Shown: positions 12,231-23,332, numbered from the stretch's first letter. The stretch: 64,000 nucleotides of DNA from Ascaphus truei (GCA_036426205.1 CM071568.1:227486777-227550776); one strand, 5' to 3'. Translations and numbers: made by a program. The notes: generated by a model from the letters alone, not told the origin.

Positions 12231-13184
12231 ATGGCCCCCCCTAAAAAGATAGGGAAGCAAGAATCTTCCACGTTCTTCTCCAGAAGGAACGTGGTGCCCA
12301 CACCAACTGGCAAAGAGAAAGCCGCACAAGCCCAAGATCGCACAGACTCGGACTCAGGGTCAGAAGCAGATAGGCACCCAGATATCAGGAAAGAACTAAA
12401 AACCTGGGTTAAAGAAATTAAACAGGCGTTTCACGAGGAGTTACAAACCGCAATGAAGAGCCTACACACCAAGATTGTAGAGGTACAGGAGCGGACGACA
12501 GGACTGGAGGAGGCCATGGAGACAGTTACCGAAGGACAAGCGGCGACAGATGAGGACATAACCCAAATGAAGAAACAGATCTCCCGCCTTCAAGACGCCA
12601 AGGAAGAGGTAGAGAACAGATCGCGAAGGAACAATCTTAGAATTCGCAACATCCCGGAGACAGTCCTTAACGAGGAAATCAAGCCATACCTAAATAGACT
12701 TTTTAGGAGCATACTCCCAGAAATCGCCGAAGCAAAGCTGGAACTCGACCGAGCCCATAGAATCTACAGGCCGAGAGAATTTGAAAACCGAGGGCCCCGA
12801 GACGTAATCACAAGGTTCCATTACTTCTCTACCAAAGAGGAAATCTATACCAAAGTCAGAAACCTAGATAAAATCTCCTTTGAGGACACGGAACTGCAAA
12901 TTTTCCCGGACCTCTCGCCAATAACCATGGCCAAAAGGCGAGAACTCAAGAAAATCACAGGCTATCTGAGAAGCGGAGACGTCAGGTATAGATGGGGCTT
13001 CCCCTTCCGTCTCCAAGCCACCAACAAAGGCAAACAGGCCACCCTACGAACCCCAGAGGAAGGCCCAGATTTCATCGCAGCGCTAGGTCTGGAGATCCCG
13101 GAAGAATTACGAAGTGATACAGGGAAAACTTTTCCACGACCAAGGCGTGAAAGGTGGTCCAGGGTGACAACTAACCCAGGATAA
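12231..13184 (+). CDS. L1 ORF1 protein (coiled coil + RRM + C-terminal domain)
   Basis: The 317-residue protein is the RNA-binding, nucleic-acid-chaperone component of the L1 ribonucleoprotein. The start is the ATG at 12231 (MAPPKK); in-frame codons upstream reach only a TTG. The N-terminus is basic and polar, followed by a heptad-rich helical region (about residues 50-135) expected to trimerise. The RRM-like part contains SRRNNLRIRNIPE and LDRAHRI, the latter matching the conserved RAHR region of mammalian ORF1p. The C-terminal domain has FPDLSPITMAKRRELKK. Length is close to the usual 300-340. It lies 863 bp upstream of ORF2. Copy 2 is broken by frameshifts. Confidence 0.92.
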   Translation: MAPPKKIGKQESSTFFSRRNVVPTPTGKEKAAQAQDRTDSDSGSEADRHPDIRKELKTWVKEIKQAFHEELQTAMKSLHTKIVEVQERTTGLEEAMETVTEGQAATDEDITQMKKQISRLQDAKEEVENRSRRNNLRIRNIPETVLNEEIKPYLNRLFRSILPEIAEAKLELDRAHRIYRPREFENRGPRDVITRFHYFSTKEEIYTKVRNLDKISFEDTELQIFPDLSPITMAKRRELKKITGYLRSGDVRYRWGFPFRLQATNKGKQATLRTPEEGPDFIAALGLEIPEELRSDTGKTFPRPRRERWSRVTTNPG

Positions 13185-14047
13185 CCCATCAAGCCCCAAG
13201 AGCTGAGGCTTAACAACCAGAACACGGCAAAACTACGAGAGTACAAGAGAGACATTCCTACCTCAACTGTAACCCCCAGCCCCGAAACTGTATGCTGTTC
13301 CAAATACAAAGACACGAACTAACGGGAGCGGGAGGAGGGAGGGAAAAAGGTTTTATAGAAGGGAAGGGAAAAAGAAAAGAAAAAGGAAAAAACACAGTAC
13401 AACTAGATAACTGAGAGCACAAGGTTTAAGCCATTATTAAGCCTCTATAGATTTGATCTAGCTCAGATAGTTGAAGGAAAAGGGAGAGAAAGGAATTTCT
13501 GCTCTTTTTTTTGTTTTTGTTTTTTTGTTCTATTTACTGTGTTTAAAACTGTTTAACATGTTTGACCCAGAAGTTTGATTGTTGTATTTCCCCCCACCAC
13601 ATCTGTGTTTTAGTTCCAGTCAGTCATAGCAGAAAAGAAGGTTGATCAACAACACGACTAGCCGTCGGAATTCCAAAAGGAGCTGACTACAGTTTACAGA
13701 CTACAAACCATACTCTCCAGACTGCAAGTACCACATTGCACCCCACACACTTTCCCCCTTTTTTTCTTGACCCTGCATGTCCCCGACACCCCAAACGCAG
13801 AGTCAAAGGCCCAAAGCACCAGAGGGCACCACCCCATCCCACGTTAAAAACCCCCAAGGTTATTTTTGTTCACCCCCAATGTTCTCCCCAGTTCATCTAC
13901 ACTAGAGTACACCTAAATGCACACAACTTGGCACAACCAAAACAATAGTTGGGATAAGGTCCCGCAATCCGAAAAATCACCACGGGGCACCCCCTAACAA
14001 CAAGCTCCCTCCGGCAAACACTTGCGCACGAAATTTTAAATCAACAT
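13185..14047 (+). other. L1 inter-ORF spacer
   Basis: An 863-bp non-coding spacer, much longer than the spacer in human L1. It contains an A/G-rich run near 13325-13400 and T-rich runs near 13506-13530. No ORF with recognisable motifs lies in it. How ORF2 is translated (reinitiation, internal entry or a separate transcript) cannot be read from the sequence. Confidence 0.7.
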
Positions 14048-17000
14048 ATGGCTAAAGTACTAAAAATAACAACGCAGAATGTCAGAGGACTGAACTCTCC
14101 CATGAAAAGGAGACTATTGTTCAGAGACCTCAAAAACAGACAAAGTGACATACATATGATTCAAGAAACACACCTGAACAGAGCAGACACTATTAGGTTA
14201 AAAGATAAAAATTTTAACCAAATTTATCACTCACCAGCCACAGACAAAAAAGCGGGAGTAGCCATCCTGATTAGAACTAGCATCCCCTTTGCAGTAGAAA
14301 AAATAAAGAGGGACAAGACCGGGCGACTGCTAATTGTATCCGGTAAATTAGGCACGACAGAACTAACACTTGTAAGCCTATATGCCCCCAACACAGACCA
14401 AGAAAGCTATATTAATGAGGCCTTCGAGACGATAAGCCAATATAAGAAGGGTTACTTAATAATTGGAGGGGATCTTAACACCGTTATAGACTGCAATAAA
14501 GACCAGGCGAAGCTCAAGGGCAAAGAGCAATACCGGAGACGGAATAGCTCAACCGCTCTAAAACAAAGCATAAGACTGGGTGGGCTGGTCGACGCATGGA
14601 GGCTAATGAACCCCATAACCAAAGGGTTTACCTTCTACTCACCCCCGCATAAACAATACACCCGCATTGATTATATACTTGTATCTAGTGAACTGACAGA
14701 GAGGATAATAAAGGCAGAAATAGACAATATAACATGGTCAGACCACGCCCCGGTTACACTAATCATAAGAGACATGCACCAAAGACCGACGGGCACACAA
14801 TGGCGAATGAACGACCTACTGCTCAGGCTACCAGACACTAAAAAAGCTATAGGAAAGGCTATACGGGACTACTTCGCAATAAATGACAACGGGCAAATCA
14901 GCGACTGTACACTATGGGCGGCGCATAAAGCTACGCTCAGAGGCAAGATAATCAGTATTGCCTCCCATAGGAAAAAGGAGAAAAACAAAAAGATAAATAA
15001 GCTAAACAATAGTATTAGAGAAAATGAGAAGACCTACCAACAAACCCCAACGGACAAAGTTAGAGCAGCGATAGACAAGGATAGATTGGAACTTAAAAAT
15101 ATACTGATTGAAGATACTGAAAAAGCAATGAGATGGACAAACCAGATCTTTTATGAAAAAAGCAATAAGGCAGACAGGCAATTGGCGGCAAAACTCCGCA
15201 ATAAAACAGCAAACCTCAATATATACAGCATAAAAACCAAACAAGACCGCCTAACACACAATCCAGTTGAAATCAATAAAGAGTTTGTCCAGTATTACAG
15301 TAACTTATACAACTTGACAAACCCCGATAAAGCCAACAAGAGGTTCGAAGCAAAGTTAGACGAATATATAAAAAACACAAAACTATCCAAACTAGACGAG
15401 TCAGAATCAGCCCAACTAGGAACCCCGATAACAGCAGAGGAGGTCTCAGCAGCCATTAAATCCCTCAAGAACTCCAAAGCCCCGGGCCCAGACGGGTTCA
15501 CTAATTTCTATTATAAGAAATTCGAACACACGCTGAAGCCATATCTGATCCGCTGGTTCAATAAGATCCTAGACGGAGAAGCACCACCAAAAGAGTCCCT
15601 AAAGGCCTCTATCATTGTTATACCAAAGGAAGGAAAAGACCCGACGTTATGTTCCAGTTATAGGCCCATCTCTCTGATAAATACAGACATAAAACTATTC
15701 GCCAAAATTCTAGCAACCAGGTTGAACAGAGTATTAAATTCCTTGGTACACCCTGACCAAGTGGGATTCACCCCAGAACGGCAGGCCTCTGATAACATCA
15801 GGAGAGTAATCAACATTATCCACAACAGTAACAAAAACCAACGCCCTACCCTGATTCTAGGGTTAGACGCTGAGAAATCTTGTGACCGGGTGGCCTGGCC
15901 CTTTATGTTCCGGGTATTCAGAGAGATGGGCCTACATGTAAACTTTATTAAAGGCATTAAGGCGCTATATTCCAACCCAATAGCCACAGTTCGCACCTCA
16001 GGATACACATCAGAACCATTCGCAGTCTCTAACGGTACCAGGCAAGGGTGCCCACTCTCCCCAATGCTATTCGCTTTGTGCATAGAGGTATTAGCCTCAA
16101 GAATACGAGAGAACCAAGGGATAGAGGGTGTCCCTATAGGAAACAACATATATAAAGTGTCGCTATTTGCGGATGACACTTTACTCTCTCTGACTAACCT
16201 GGATACCTCATTAAAAAACCTATTCGACACGCTAGACGAATTTGGCACACTCTCAAACTTTAAAGTGAACAACACAAAATCAGAGGCTATAGGCCTGCAC
16301 ATACCTCCAGAACTAGAAAGCGCACTAAAGAAAAAATTCCCAATAAAATGGATGTCAGACAAGATGAGATATCTAGGAATATACATTACGAGAACATATG
16401 ATAATATGTACAGAGCAAACTACCCGAATCTTATTAAAAACCTGAAAAAAGACCTGGAATCTTGGTCAAGATACCAGATATCATGGACGGGTAAAATAAT
16501 ATCAGTGAAAATGAACCTATTACCTAGAATACTTTACCTATTCCAAGTGCTCCCCGTTACGGTTCCAGCCTATGTAATAAGAGATTTGGAAAAAGAGATA
16601 ACCAAATTTATATGGAACGGCAGAAAACCTAGGATAAAGAAGAAACTGATGGCTCTCTCCCAGGCAAGAGGAGGCCTGGGCCAACCAGACTTAACAAAGT
16701 ACTATGAAGCGGCTAGACTAAGTCCGCTAATCTATTGGTCCGCAGCCCCAGGGAAAAAGCCGTGGGTGGATATAGAGAGAGTGGAAGCAGAGACAAAGGA
16801 GTTAGCGTCTCTTCTATGGGTAAAAAAGGGGAACAGACAAACAGCCTATAGAGCCCACCCAGTCTTACTGCACTCTCTAGACATCTGGGATAAAAACTGC
16901 AAACACAGGCAAATCTCCTCCATTCCCTCACCCCTAACACCCATTGGAGCCAATCCCGAATTTACACCAGCTCACAACTCAAATATCTTTAAGCAATGGG

Positions 17001-17863
17001 ACGAGAAAGGGCTCTCTAGATTAGGAGACATGCAACAGGGAGGGAAAGTTAAATCATTCATGGGAATAAGAGAGGAATATAACATCCCAACCACACAAAT
17101 ATTCCAATACATACAACTGGCCCACTATGTTTCCTCAATCCAACCAAACGACACTTGGAATAGGCCACTCACCAACTTTGAGAGCCTATACCAAAGAGGT
17201 CACTACAATAAAGGAACGATTGCCCAACTCTATCAGGTACTTTTAAAACAATATGACGACCAAACAAGCAAAAACATTCTAGACTGGGAACACGACATAG
17301 GAAACTCCCTAGAGGAAGAGGACTGGGCAGAAATCCACGAAAGGACAGCTAAAGCTTCCCGATGTTCCCTAATCAGACTAACCAACCTGAAAGTCCTACA
17401 CAGATGGTATTACACACCAGCCCGCCTCCATTCCTTTTTCCCGCTAACCTCCCCAATGTGCTGGCGTAACTGCGGCCAAATAGGCACATTTAAACATATA
17501 TGGTGGACTTGCCCCAAAATCATCCTATTCTGGGGAAGAGTTAGACGCCTAATAGAAGAAACAACAGGGGTAGAGCTAACATGGGACATAGAAACAGTGC
17601 TCTTACTAAAACCGACAGACGGACTTGAGAGAAAAATAGACTTTTTGATAACGCAGATCCTCTCCGCAGCCAAAAATTTAATAGCAAGACATTGGAAAAA
17701 GAACGACCCACCCCCGATCAATGAGGTATTGCACAAAATAAACTACATAATGACGATGGAGAGACTTACAAGCCTAATACACGACAGACACAACTCCTTC
17801 CTGACGATATGGGACCCCTGGGAGACCTACATATGGAAGAACCCAATAGGAACCATAAAATAG
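14048..17863 (+). CDS. L1 ORF2 protein: AP endonuclease, reverse transcriptase, zinc knuckle
   Basis: The 1271-residue enzyme nicks DNA and copies its own RNA at the nick. Endonuclease (1-240): N11 in TQNVRGLNS, E40 in IQETHL, Y112 in SLYAPN, D142/N144 in GGDLNTVID, RIDYIL at 206-211 and D232/H233 in WSDHAP are all present. Reverse transcriptase (about 465-790): NSKAPGPDGF, SSYRPISL, D607 in GLDAEKSCDRV, GTRQGCPLSP and catalytic FADD at 707-710. A C-terminal CCHC knuckle (C1138, C1142, H1150, C1155) has the L1 spacing. Length is near human ORF2 (1275). The motif after D607 reads EKSCDRV where L1 usually has EKAFDRV. The ATG at 14048 matches the expected N-terminus. Confidence 0.96.
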   Translation: MAKVLKITTQNVRGLNSPMKRRLLFRDLKNRQSDIHMIQETHLNRADTIRLKDKNFNQIYHSPATDKKAGVAILIRTSIPFAVEKIKRDKTGRLLIVSGKLGTTELTLVSLYAPNTDQESYINEAFETISQYKKGYLIIGGDLNTVIDCNKDQAKLKGKEQYRRRNSSTALKQSIRLGGLVDAWRLMNPITKGFTFYSPPHKQYTRIDYILVSSELTERIIKAEIDNITWSDHAPVTLIIRDMHQRPTGTQWRMNDLLLRLPDTKKAIGKAIRDYFAINDNGQISDCTLWAAHKATLRGKIISIASHRKKEKNKKINKLNNSIRENEKTYQQTPTDKVRAAIDKDRLELKNILIEDTEKAMRWTNQIFYEKSNKADRQLAAKLRNKTANLNIYSIKTKQDRLTHNPVEINKEFVQYYSNLYNLTNPDKANKRFEAKLDEYIKNTKLSKLDESESAQLGTPITAEEVSAAIKSLKNSKAPGPDGFTNFYYKKFEHTLKPYLIRWFNKILDGEAPPKESLKASIIVIPKEGKDPTLCSSYRPISLINTDIKLFAKILATRLNRVLNSLVHPDQVGFTPERQASDNIRRVINIIHNSNKNQRPTLILGLDAEKSCDRVAWPFMFRVFREMGLHVNFIKGIKALYSNPIATVRTSGYTSEPFAVSNGTRQGCPLSPMLFALCIEVLASRIRENQGIEGVPIGNNIYKVSLFADDTLLSLTNLDTSLKNLFDTLDEFGTLSNFKVNNTKSEAIGLHIPPELESALKKKFPIKWMSDKMRYLGIYITRTYDNMYRANYPNLIKNLKKDLESWSRYQISWTGKIISVKMNLLPRILYLFQVLPVTVPAYVIRDLEKEITKFIWNGRKPRIKKKLMALSQARGGLGQPDLTKYYEAARLSPLIYWSAAPGKKPWVDIERVEAETKELASLLWVKKGNRQTAYRAHPVLLHSLDIWDKNCKHRQISSIPSPLTPIGANPEFTPAHNSNIFKQWDEKGLSRLGDMQQGGKVKSFMGIREEYNIPTTQIFQYIQLAHYVSSIQPNDTWNRPLTNFESLYQRGHYNKGTIAQLYQVLLKQYDDQTSKNILDWEHDIGNSLEEEDWAEIHERTAKASRCSLIRLTNLKVLHRWYYTPARLHSFFPLTSPMCWRNCGQIGTFKHIWWTCPKIILFWGRVRRLIEETTGVELTWDIETVLLLKPTDGLERKIDFLITQILSAAKNLIARHWKKNDPPPINEVLHKINYIMTMERLTSLIHDRHNSFLTIWDPWETYIWKNPIGTIK

Positions 17864-18112
17864 TAAGGAAACCAGTAATAACTACTAAAGGTTAGGTAGA
17901 CCTAGACCTAGCATAGGATGTGACAATTATCATAGAATGTTTGCTTCCCTGCATGAAGTCCAGTGATGGTATGGCCTACCCACTGCCCAACCCCCCCCCC
18001 CACCCCATAACCCTTTTATTTTCTGTACCCCCCTCCCCCCCACTCCCTTCCCCCCCCCCTTTATATGTTATTATGTTTTCTGAAAAAATAAAAAATATAT
18101 ACGTTAAAAAAA
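17864..18112 (+). terminator. L1 3' UTR, C-rich tract, polyadenylation signal and A-tail
   Basis: A 250-bp 3' UTR carries a strongly C/T-rich run (about 17990-18062), then AATAAA near 18086 and an A-tail ending at the target-site duplication. Mammalian L1 3' UTRs carry a G-rich polypurine tract on the sense strand; here the sense strand is pyrimidine-rich. Confidence 0.8.
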
Positions 18113-18127
18113 AAAACATCACCAACA
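18113..18127 (+). repeat. Target-site duplication, 3' side of LINE
   Basis: An exact copy of 11106-11120 directly following the A-tail. The sequence after it (CAAATACAATTTC) is the interrupted continuation of the left flank. Confidence 0.9.
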
Positions 18128-18550
18128 CAAATACAATTTCTGTGACAAAAGTCAAAGAAGTTTCACTTACTATGCGCGTGCACAGCACACACAGCTTTTT
18201 TTCCTTTACGCTGCTCCTTCATGTCCTATTTATAAAACCATGTGTCCTAAGTACTTGAAATTTTTATCAATATGGGGCTAACTTTTACCTATAAAATTAA
18301 CTCTCTTTCAATAGTCTTTTTGAACCTTTCTTTAAGCTTTGGTGAGAACTATACAATTATTACTGATGTACATTTCAACTCTGTAACGAATAATATCTAT
18401 CTCAATGGTACAAGCAACCATCACAAAAAATGGCTAAATAACATCCCTTTTAGCCAGTTTAATCGTATTGGAAGAAATTGTACTTTAGAATCAGATTATA
18501 TCAAACAATCTGTAAAACTAAAATATTTTTATTTGTCAAAGGGCTACGAT
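18128..18550. other. Right flank of LINE insertion, no gene
   Basis: A/T-rich sequence continuing the pre-insertion locus. Repeated with indels at 27300-27720. No coding or RNA feature recognised. Confidence 0.5.
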
Positions 18551-18599
18551 TTTTATTTTATTTATTTTTTATTTATAAAATGTTTTACCAGGAAGTAAC
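18551..18599 (+). repeat. LINE 3'-tail fragment (ATTTATAAAATGTTTTACCAGG type)
   Basis: The segment ends with TTTTACCAGGAAGTAA, the word also at 18821-18864, 27728-27768 and next to the LINE 3' end at 28055. It is interpreted as a short 5'-truncated tail of the same LINE family. Confidence 0.55.
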
Positions 18600-18649
18600 A
18601 AAGAAGAAGCAGGCACACGGTCTAACTCAAAAGGAGGTTTAATATGCCC

Positions 18650-18692
18650 TAAAGTCCAACGTTTCGGCAGTCTAATACTGCCTTTCTCAAGG
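18650..18692 (-). ncRNA. Hammerhead-like motif with perfect stem II
   Basis: On the minus strand TTGAGAA (18684-18690) is followed by A, a perfect 6-bp stem II (GGCAGT/ACTGCC with ATTAG loop) and GAAACGTTGG. Relative to the CUGANGA core, C3 is U and G8 is A, so the C3-G8 pair becomes U3-A8. It recurs twice in inverted orientation at 27821-27900. The motif is probably a decayed Penelope-type ribozyme; activity is doubtful. Confidence 0.4.
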
Positions 18693-18702
18693 TGAAGGCT
18701 AC

Positions 18703-19002
18703 CTAGTTGTCTAATCTGCCATGTGCCCGACCTGTGGCCCAAATCCGAAGAGATTCATTGGCCTAATCCCAATATGAGTTCGGAGAAGCTGCGTATGCTC
18801 TACACCTTGGTGCGTAAGCTGTTTTATTTATTTATTTATAAAATATTTTACCAGGAAGTAATACAAAGGACCTGTTTAGAAAAGCTGTGTTTTTCCTTTT
18901 TCTGGCCATCTGTAACACCTATGTTAGTGTTAGACTAGTGACACACGGCTCTCCTCCTGACCGCTCTGTTAACATGGGTGTGGTGCTGTTTGGTATGCAA
19001 GC
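18703..19002. other. Spacer between the two 9-kb copies
   Basis: A 300-bp unique segment with no gene, containing one LINE-tail fragment (18821-18864). It separates the end of copy 1 from the start of copy 2. Confidence 0.6.
18821..18864 (+). repeat. LINE 3'-tail fragment
   Basis: A TTTATTTATTTATAAAATATTT run followed by TACCAGGAAGTAATAC. The same tail word adjoins the LINE 3' end at 28055-28475. Confidence 0.55.
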
Positions 19003-21567
19003 GCGTGTTCTCATGGGGCTTATCTACCACAAGACGAGTTACACTGAATACAAGTCGTTTGTATTAGAAAATCTGGTCCACCGGTACCAAAGACACAAAC
19101 AAGAGAGTATTTCCTTCCTAGGTATCCTTGGTCTTGTCGTGCACTTTTTGAAGTGAATACTTCTTTAGTGGCAGCCTCTGATGGATAAAAACTGGATGGT
19201 GTGGGGCGAAACTGTTGAAACGTAAGTGACGTCACGTAATGGACGCCTGCTCCTCTCACACCGCCCTCTGGTCACATTCAGCTCCTAATCACCCCCCACA
19301 CCTCCCCCTCCCCCCCCCGAGCCCCACACCCCCCACACAACGTGGTACTATGCGGTCGGCCACCGCCGCTCCTAACGCCGGCCATCGGCGCACTCTTCTC
19401 TCTCTCCCTACCTCCGCTTTCCTGCGTCCCGCTGAGTGTGTGGGGCATTTGTGGTGAGGGGAGGGACGGCTTACCTTATGGCAGCCCGCAGCAGCTCCCT
19501 CCGCGCAGCCCGAGCCGAGAGGAGGGGGGGAGGAAGGGGGAAGAGTAGGCGTGTCTCGGGTCCCTTCGCTCAAGCCAGCCCTCCCTGCGCGGGACTGAGG
19601 AGGCGGGGTGCTGATTAGCGTCTTCATTCGGAGCAGAGCAGGAGGATGTCCGGGCGGTTCTGCTCTGCTGCGCGTGATCTGATTGTGGCAGGGGTGAGGG
19701 AGGTGAGTGGTGAGGTGAGGTTTGCCAGTGGGGGAGTGATTTAAGGGTGCGGGGGGGTGGAGGTAAGGTGCAGGGGGGGGATTTGCAGGGGGGGACTGTG
19801 ATGTGCCAGGGGGGATGTGTGATAAGAAGGGGGGATGGAGCGGGGGAGTGTGTGATGTGCAGGGGGATGTGTATGGCAGGGGATATATAAGGTAGAAGGA
19901 GGGTGATGTCAGAGGGTGATGTGGAGGAGGTGTGGATGGTGGAGGAGGGTGCATGTGGAGAGGGGGATGTGGAGGAGGGGTATGTGAGGAGTGATGATGG
20001 GGAGGAGGGTGATGGGGAGGGGGGGTGATGAGTGCAGGGGGATTGGGCAAGGTGCAGGGAGGGGTGATGTGCAGGATGGGTAATGTGCAAGGGGATATGT
20101 AAGGTCAGCACGTCAGGTCACAGTCACACCAAGATCGTCGCACCGAGTCGGTTCACGTCCAAATCGTCACACGGCGCGTCACACTCGTCACGGCCCTCGC
20201 CCTCTTCCCACTCGTACTGACAACACGTCGTGACACGCGCTGCGCGCTTCATACTACGATTCTCTCGTTCCGCGTTCTCGCCGGTGAGTCTCTTCCCCCC
20301 GACGCCAACTCTTTCACACGTGCGCACACCTCGGTCCACGGCGACAATCAGTGCAAACAGCAATACAGGGGATGTGTCCGAGCAGACGTTCATGCTCATA
20401 TCTGTCATTTATTGCGTTTTGTCAATGACTTGTATTTGATTTTTAATTAAAACATCACCACATGGGGGCGTGGCCAGGAGCGGAACGAGCTGGTCATAGA
20501 TCGGTATAGCTCCCGCAAACATACCTGCAGAAACCCTCAGAAACCCCACTAAAATCGAGGGCAAAACCCCCTTGGAGACTGCCCAAAAGCCCCCATTGAT
20601 TAATCAATGTCCTGCCCCGGTCCCACACAGTAACCACCAAAAGGGAAGAAAAAAGCCTTACCCGAGCGACACACCACGCTCCCTTCCCCTGTGAAACCAA
20701 GATGGCCGAAGGGACCGCCGCGGCCTCATTTAAAGGGACGATCCTAGCCGCACAAACGGCCAAGGTAGAGCAGCCCTGACGCAGCCGGCGACACAGAGGC
20801 TGGTCAATCCAGGCACCTACCTACGCACGGAATATTGCCCCCCTCTATCCTAAAGTGCGGCGCATCCCTGCTTCCCCGCCGGGTGGGCAAAATGGCGCCG
20901 ACTGGTGCGGGAGATTCTAGCCTGCCTGCACCGACCGAGGTGCGCGGCCTGCCCCCGAGGGGCAATTCGCGGCCTCGCACTTGCAGACACAAGGAGTACC
21001 TAGAGCAGTCGGTGGGAGCGGAGAGGAGAAGGGAGCTCCGGGGAGTGTGGAGAGGGAGAGGAACTCATGCGTTCCACCTGAAACCCAGCAGTGTCCCAGC
21101 CCGGACCAAAATGCCGCCGTGACCTGAATTAAAGGTACAAGCACACAACAATATCAACTCAGAGGTCTGAAGTGGGAAAAACAGCCTAGGAAAACTATTC
21201 AACAACCCTCTCCTCCCCAATCCGACTCAACCCCAATACATACCCCTATACCTACCTGGAGAAAAAAGCCAGTCCCCACGTCCGCACAGAGGAAGACGAA
21301 CAACAAACAAAGAGCGGATGAATGCGCACCCCCGCCCCCCCCTTCCCTTCCCCCCCCTCCACCCAGGAGGCGAACAGAGAACCAAGCACTCTCCCATGAG
21401 CTAACTGAATGCCCCTCGTGTGAGGTGCATAGTGAGATAGCTGGCGATCCCTAGAAAAACATACAAGAATCTCCCTCAGCTCCCCATATCCAAGATAACC
21501 ACAACCAATATAGAAAGAAGACCCAGACCTGATTGTTCTCTATACCCCATAGTTGAACACAGACGGC

Positions 21568-22494
21568 ATGGCCCCCCTAAAAAGATAGGGAAGCAAGATC
21601 TTCCCGTTCTTCTCCGAAGGAACGTGGTCCCACACCAACTGGCAAAGAAAGCCGCACAAGCCCAAGATCGCACAGACTCGACTCATGGTCAAAGCAGATA
21701 GGCAACCCAGATTAGGAAAGAACTAAAAACCTGGTTAAAGAAATTAAAACAGCGTTTTCACGAGAGTTACAAACCGCATGAAGACCTACACACCCAAGAT
21801 TGTAGAGGTAAGGAGCGGACGGACAGGACTGGAGGAGGCCATGGAGACATTCCTCGAAGGACAAGCGGGACAGATGAGGACATAACCATTGAAGAACAGA
21901 TCTCCCGCCTTCAAGACGCCAGGAAGAGTAGAGAACAGATCGCGAAGAGAACATCTTAGAATTATCGCAACATCCGATACAGTCCTTAACGAGGAAATCA
22001 AGCCATACCTAAATAGACTTTTTAGGAGCATACTCCCAGAATCGCCGAAGCAAAGGCTGGAACTCGACCGAGCCCATAGAATCTACAGGCCGAGAGATTT
22101 GAAAACCGAGGGCCCCAGACGTAATATCACAGGTTCCATTACTTCTCTACCAAAGAGGAAATCTATACCAAAGTCAGAAACCTAGATAAAATCTCCTTTG
22201 AGGACACGAACTGCAAATTTTCCCGGACCTCTCTGCCAATAACCATGGCCAAAAGGCGAGAACTCAAGAAATCACGGGCTATCTGAGAAGCGAACGTCAG
22301 GATAGATGGTGGCTTCCCCTTCCGTCTCCAGCCACCAACAAAGGCAACGGCCACCCTACGAACCCCAGAGGAAGGCCAGATTTCATCGCAGCGCTAGGTC
22401 TGGAGATCCCTGAAGAATTACGAAGTGATACAAGGAAAAACTTTTCCACGACCAAGGCGTGAAAGGTGGTCCAGGGTGACAACTAACCGGATAA
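21568..22494 (+). pseudogene. L1 ORF1, frameshifted copy
   Basis: This corresponds to the 12231-13184 gene. The first codons (ATGGCCCCCCTAAAAAGAT) already lack bases from the C run. Frames switch repeatedly: NEEIKPYLNRLFRSILPE survives at about 21990-22045 in one frame, and the tail GKTFPRPRRERWSRVTTN in another. Deletions greatly outnumber substitutions. It is either an error-laden image of the intact gene or a genuinely broken duplicate. Confidence 0.85.
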
Positions 22495-23332
22495 CCCATC
22501 AAGCCCCAAGACTGTGCTTAACAACCAGAACAACGGCAAAACCACGAGAGTACAGAAAGACCATTCCTACCTCAACTGTAACCCCCCACCCCGAAACTGT
22601 ATGCTGTTTCCAATACAAAGACACGAACTAACGGGAGCGGAGGAGGGAGGGAAAAAGGTTTTATAGAAGGGAGGGTAAAAGAAAAGAAAAAAGGAAAAAA
22701 CCAGTACAACTGATCACTGAGAGCACAAGGTTGAGCCATTATTACCTCTTAATTTGTCTAGCTCAGATAGTTGAAGGAAAAGGGATGAGAAAGGAATTTC
22801 TGCTCTTTTTTTTGTTTTTGTTTTTTTGTTCTATTACTGTGTTTAAAACTGTTTAAACTGTTTGACCCAGAAGTTTATTGTTGTATTTCCCCCCACCACA
22901 TCTGTGTTTTAGTTCCAGTCACATAGCAGAAAAGAAGGTTGATCAACAACACGACTAGCCTCGGAATCCAAAGGAGCTGACTACATTTACTACAGACTAC
23001 AAACCATACTCCCAGACTGCAGTACCACATTGCACCCCACACACTTTCCCCCTTTTTTTCTTGACCTGCATGTCCCCGACCCACCCCAAACGCAAGTCAA
23101 GGCCCAAAGCACCAGGGCACCACCCCATCCCACGTTAAAAACCCCCAAGGTTATTTTGTTCACCACCCAATGTTTCTCCCCCAGTTCATCTACACTAGAT
23201 TACACCTAATGCACAAAACTTGGCACAACCAAACAATAGTTGGGATAGGTCCCGCAATCCGAAAAACAACCAGCACCCCCTAACAACAAGCTCCCTCCGC
23301 GCAAACACTTGCCACGAAATTTAAATCAACAT

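Larger units (their letters stand above)
11121..18112 (+). mobile_element. Full-length L1-type LINE (L1/Tx1 group), intact
   Basis: The element is about 7.0 kb: 5' UTR beginning GGGGGCGTGGCC, ORF1 (12231-13184), 863-bp spacer, ORF2 (14048-17863), short C-rich 3' UTR, AATAAA signal and A-tail. Both frames are open and full length. The flanking 15-bp duplication is perfect, pointing to recent insertion by target-primed reverse transcription. Known for the family: ORF1 is an RNA-binding chaperone, and ORF2 supplies endonuclease and reverse transcriptase. Inferred: this copy may be competent or only recently inactive. Confidence 0.93.
9706..18702 (+). repeat. 9-kb duplicated block, copy 1
   Basis: From TGTTCTCATGGGGCTTATC at about 9706 to CTCAAGGTGAAGG at about 18702 this block matches 19003-27859 in the same orientation and order. 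It contains a CpG-rich minisatellite tract, a complete L1-type LINE with its target-site duplications, and about 600 bp of right flank. Outside these limits the flanking sequences differ. Copy 1 has intact LINE frames and copy 2 does not. The first 350 bases of copy 1 also show small deletions relative to copy 2, so neither copy is uniformly the better one. Confidence 0.9.
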
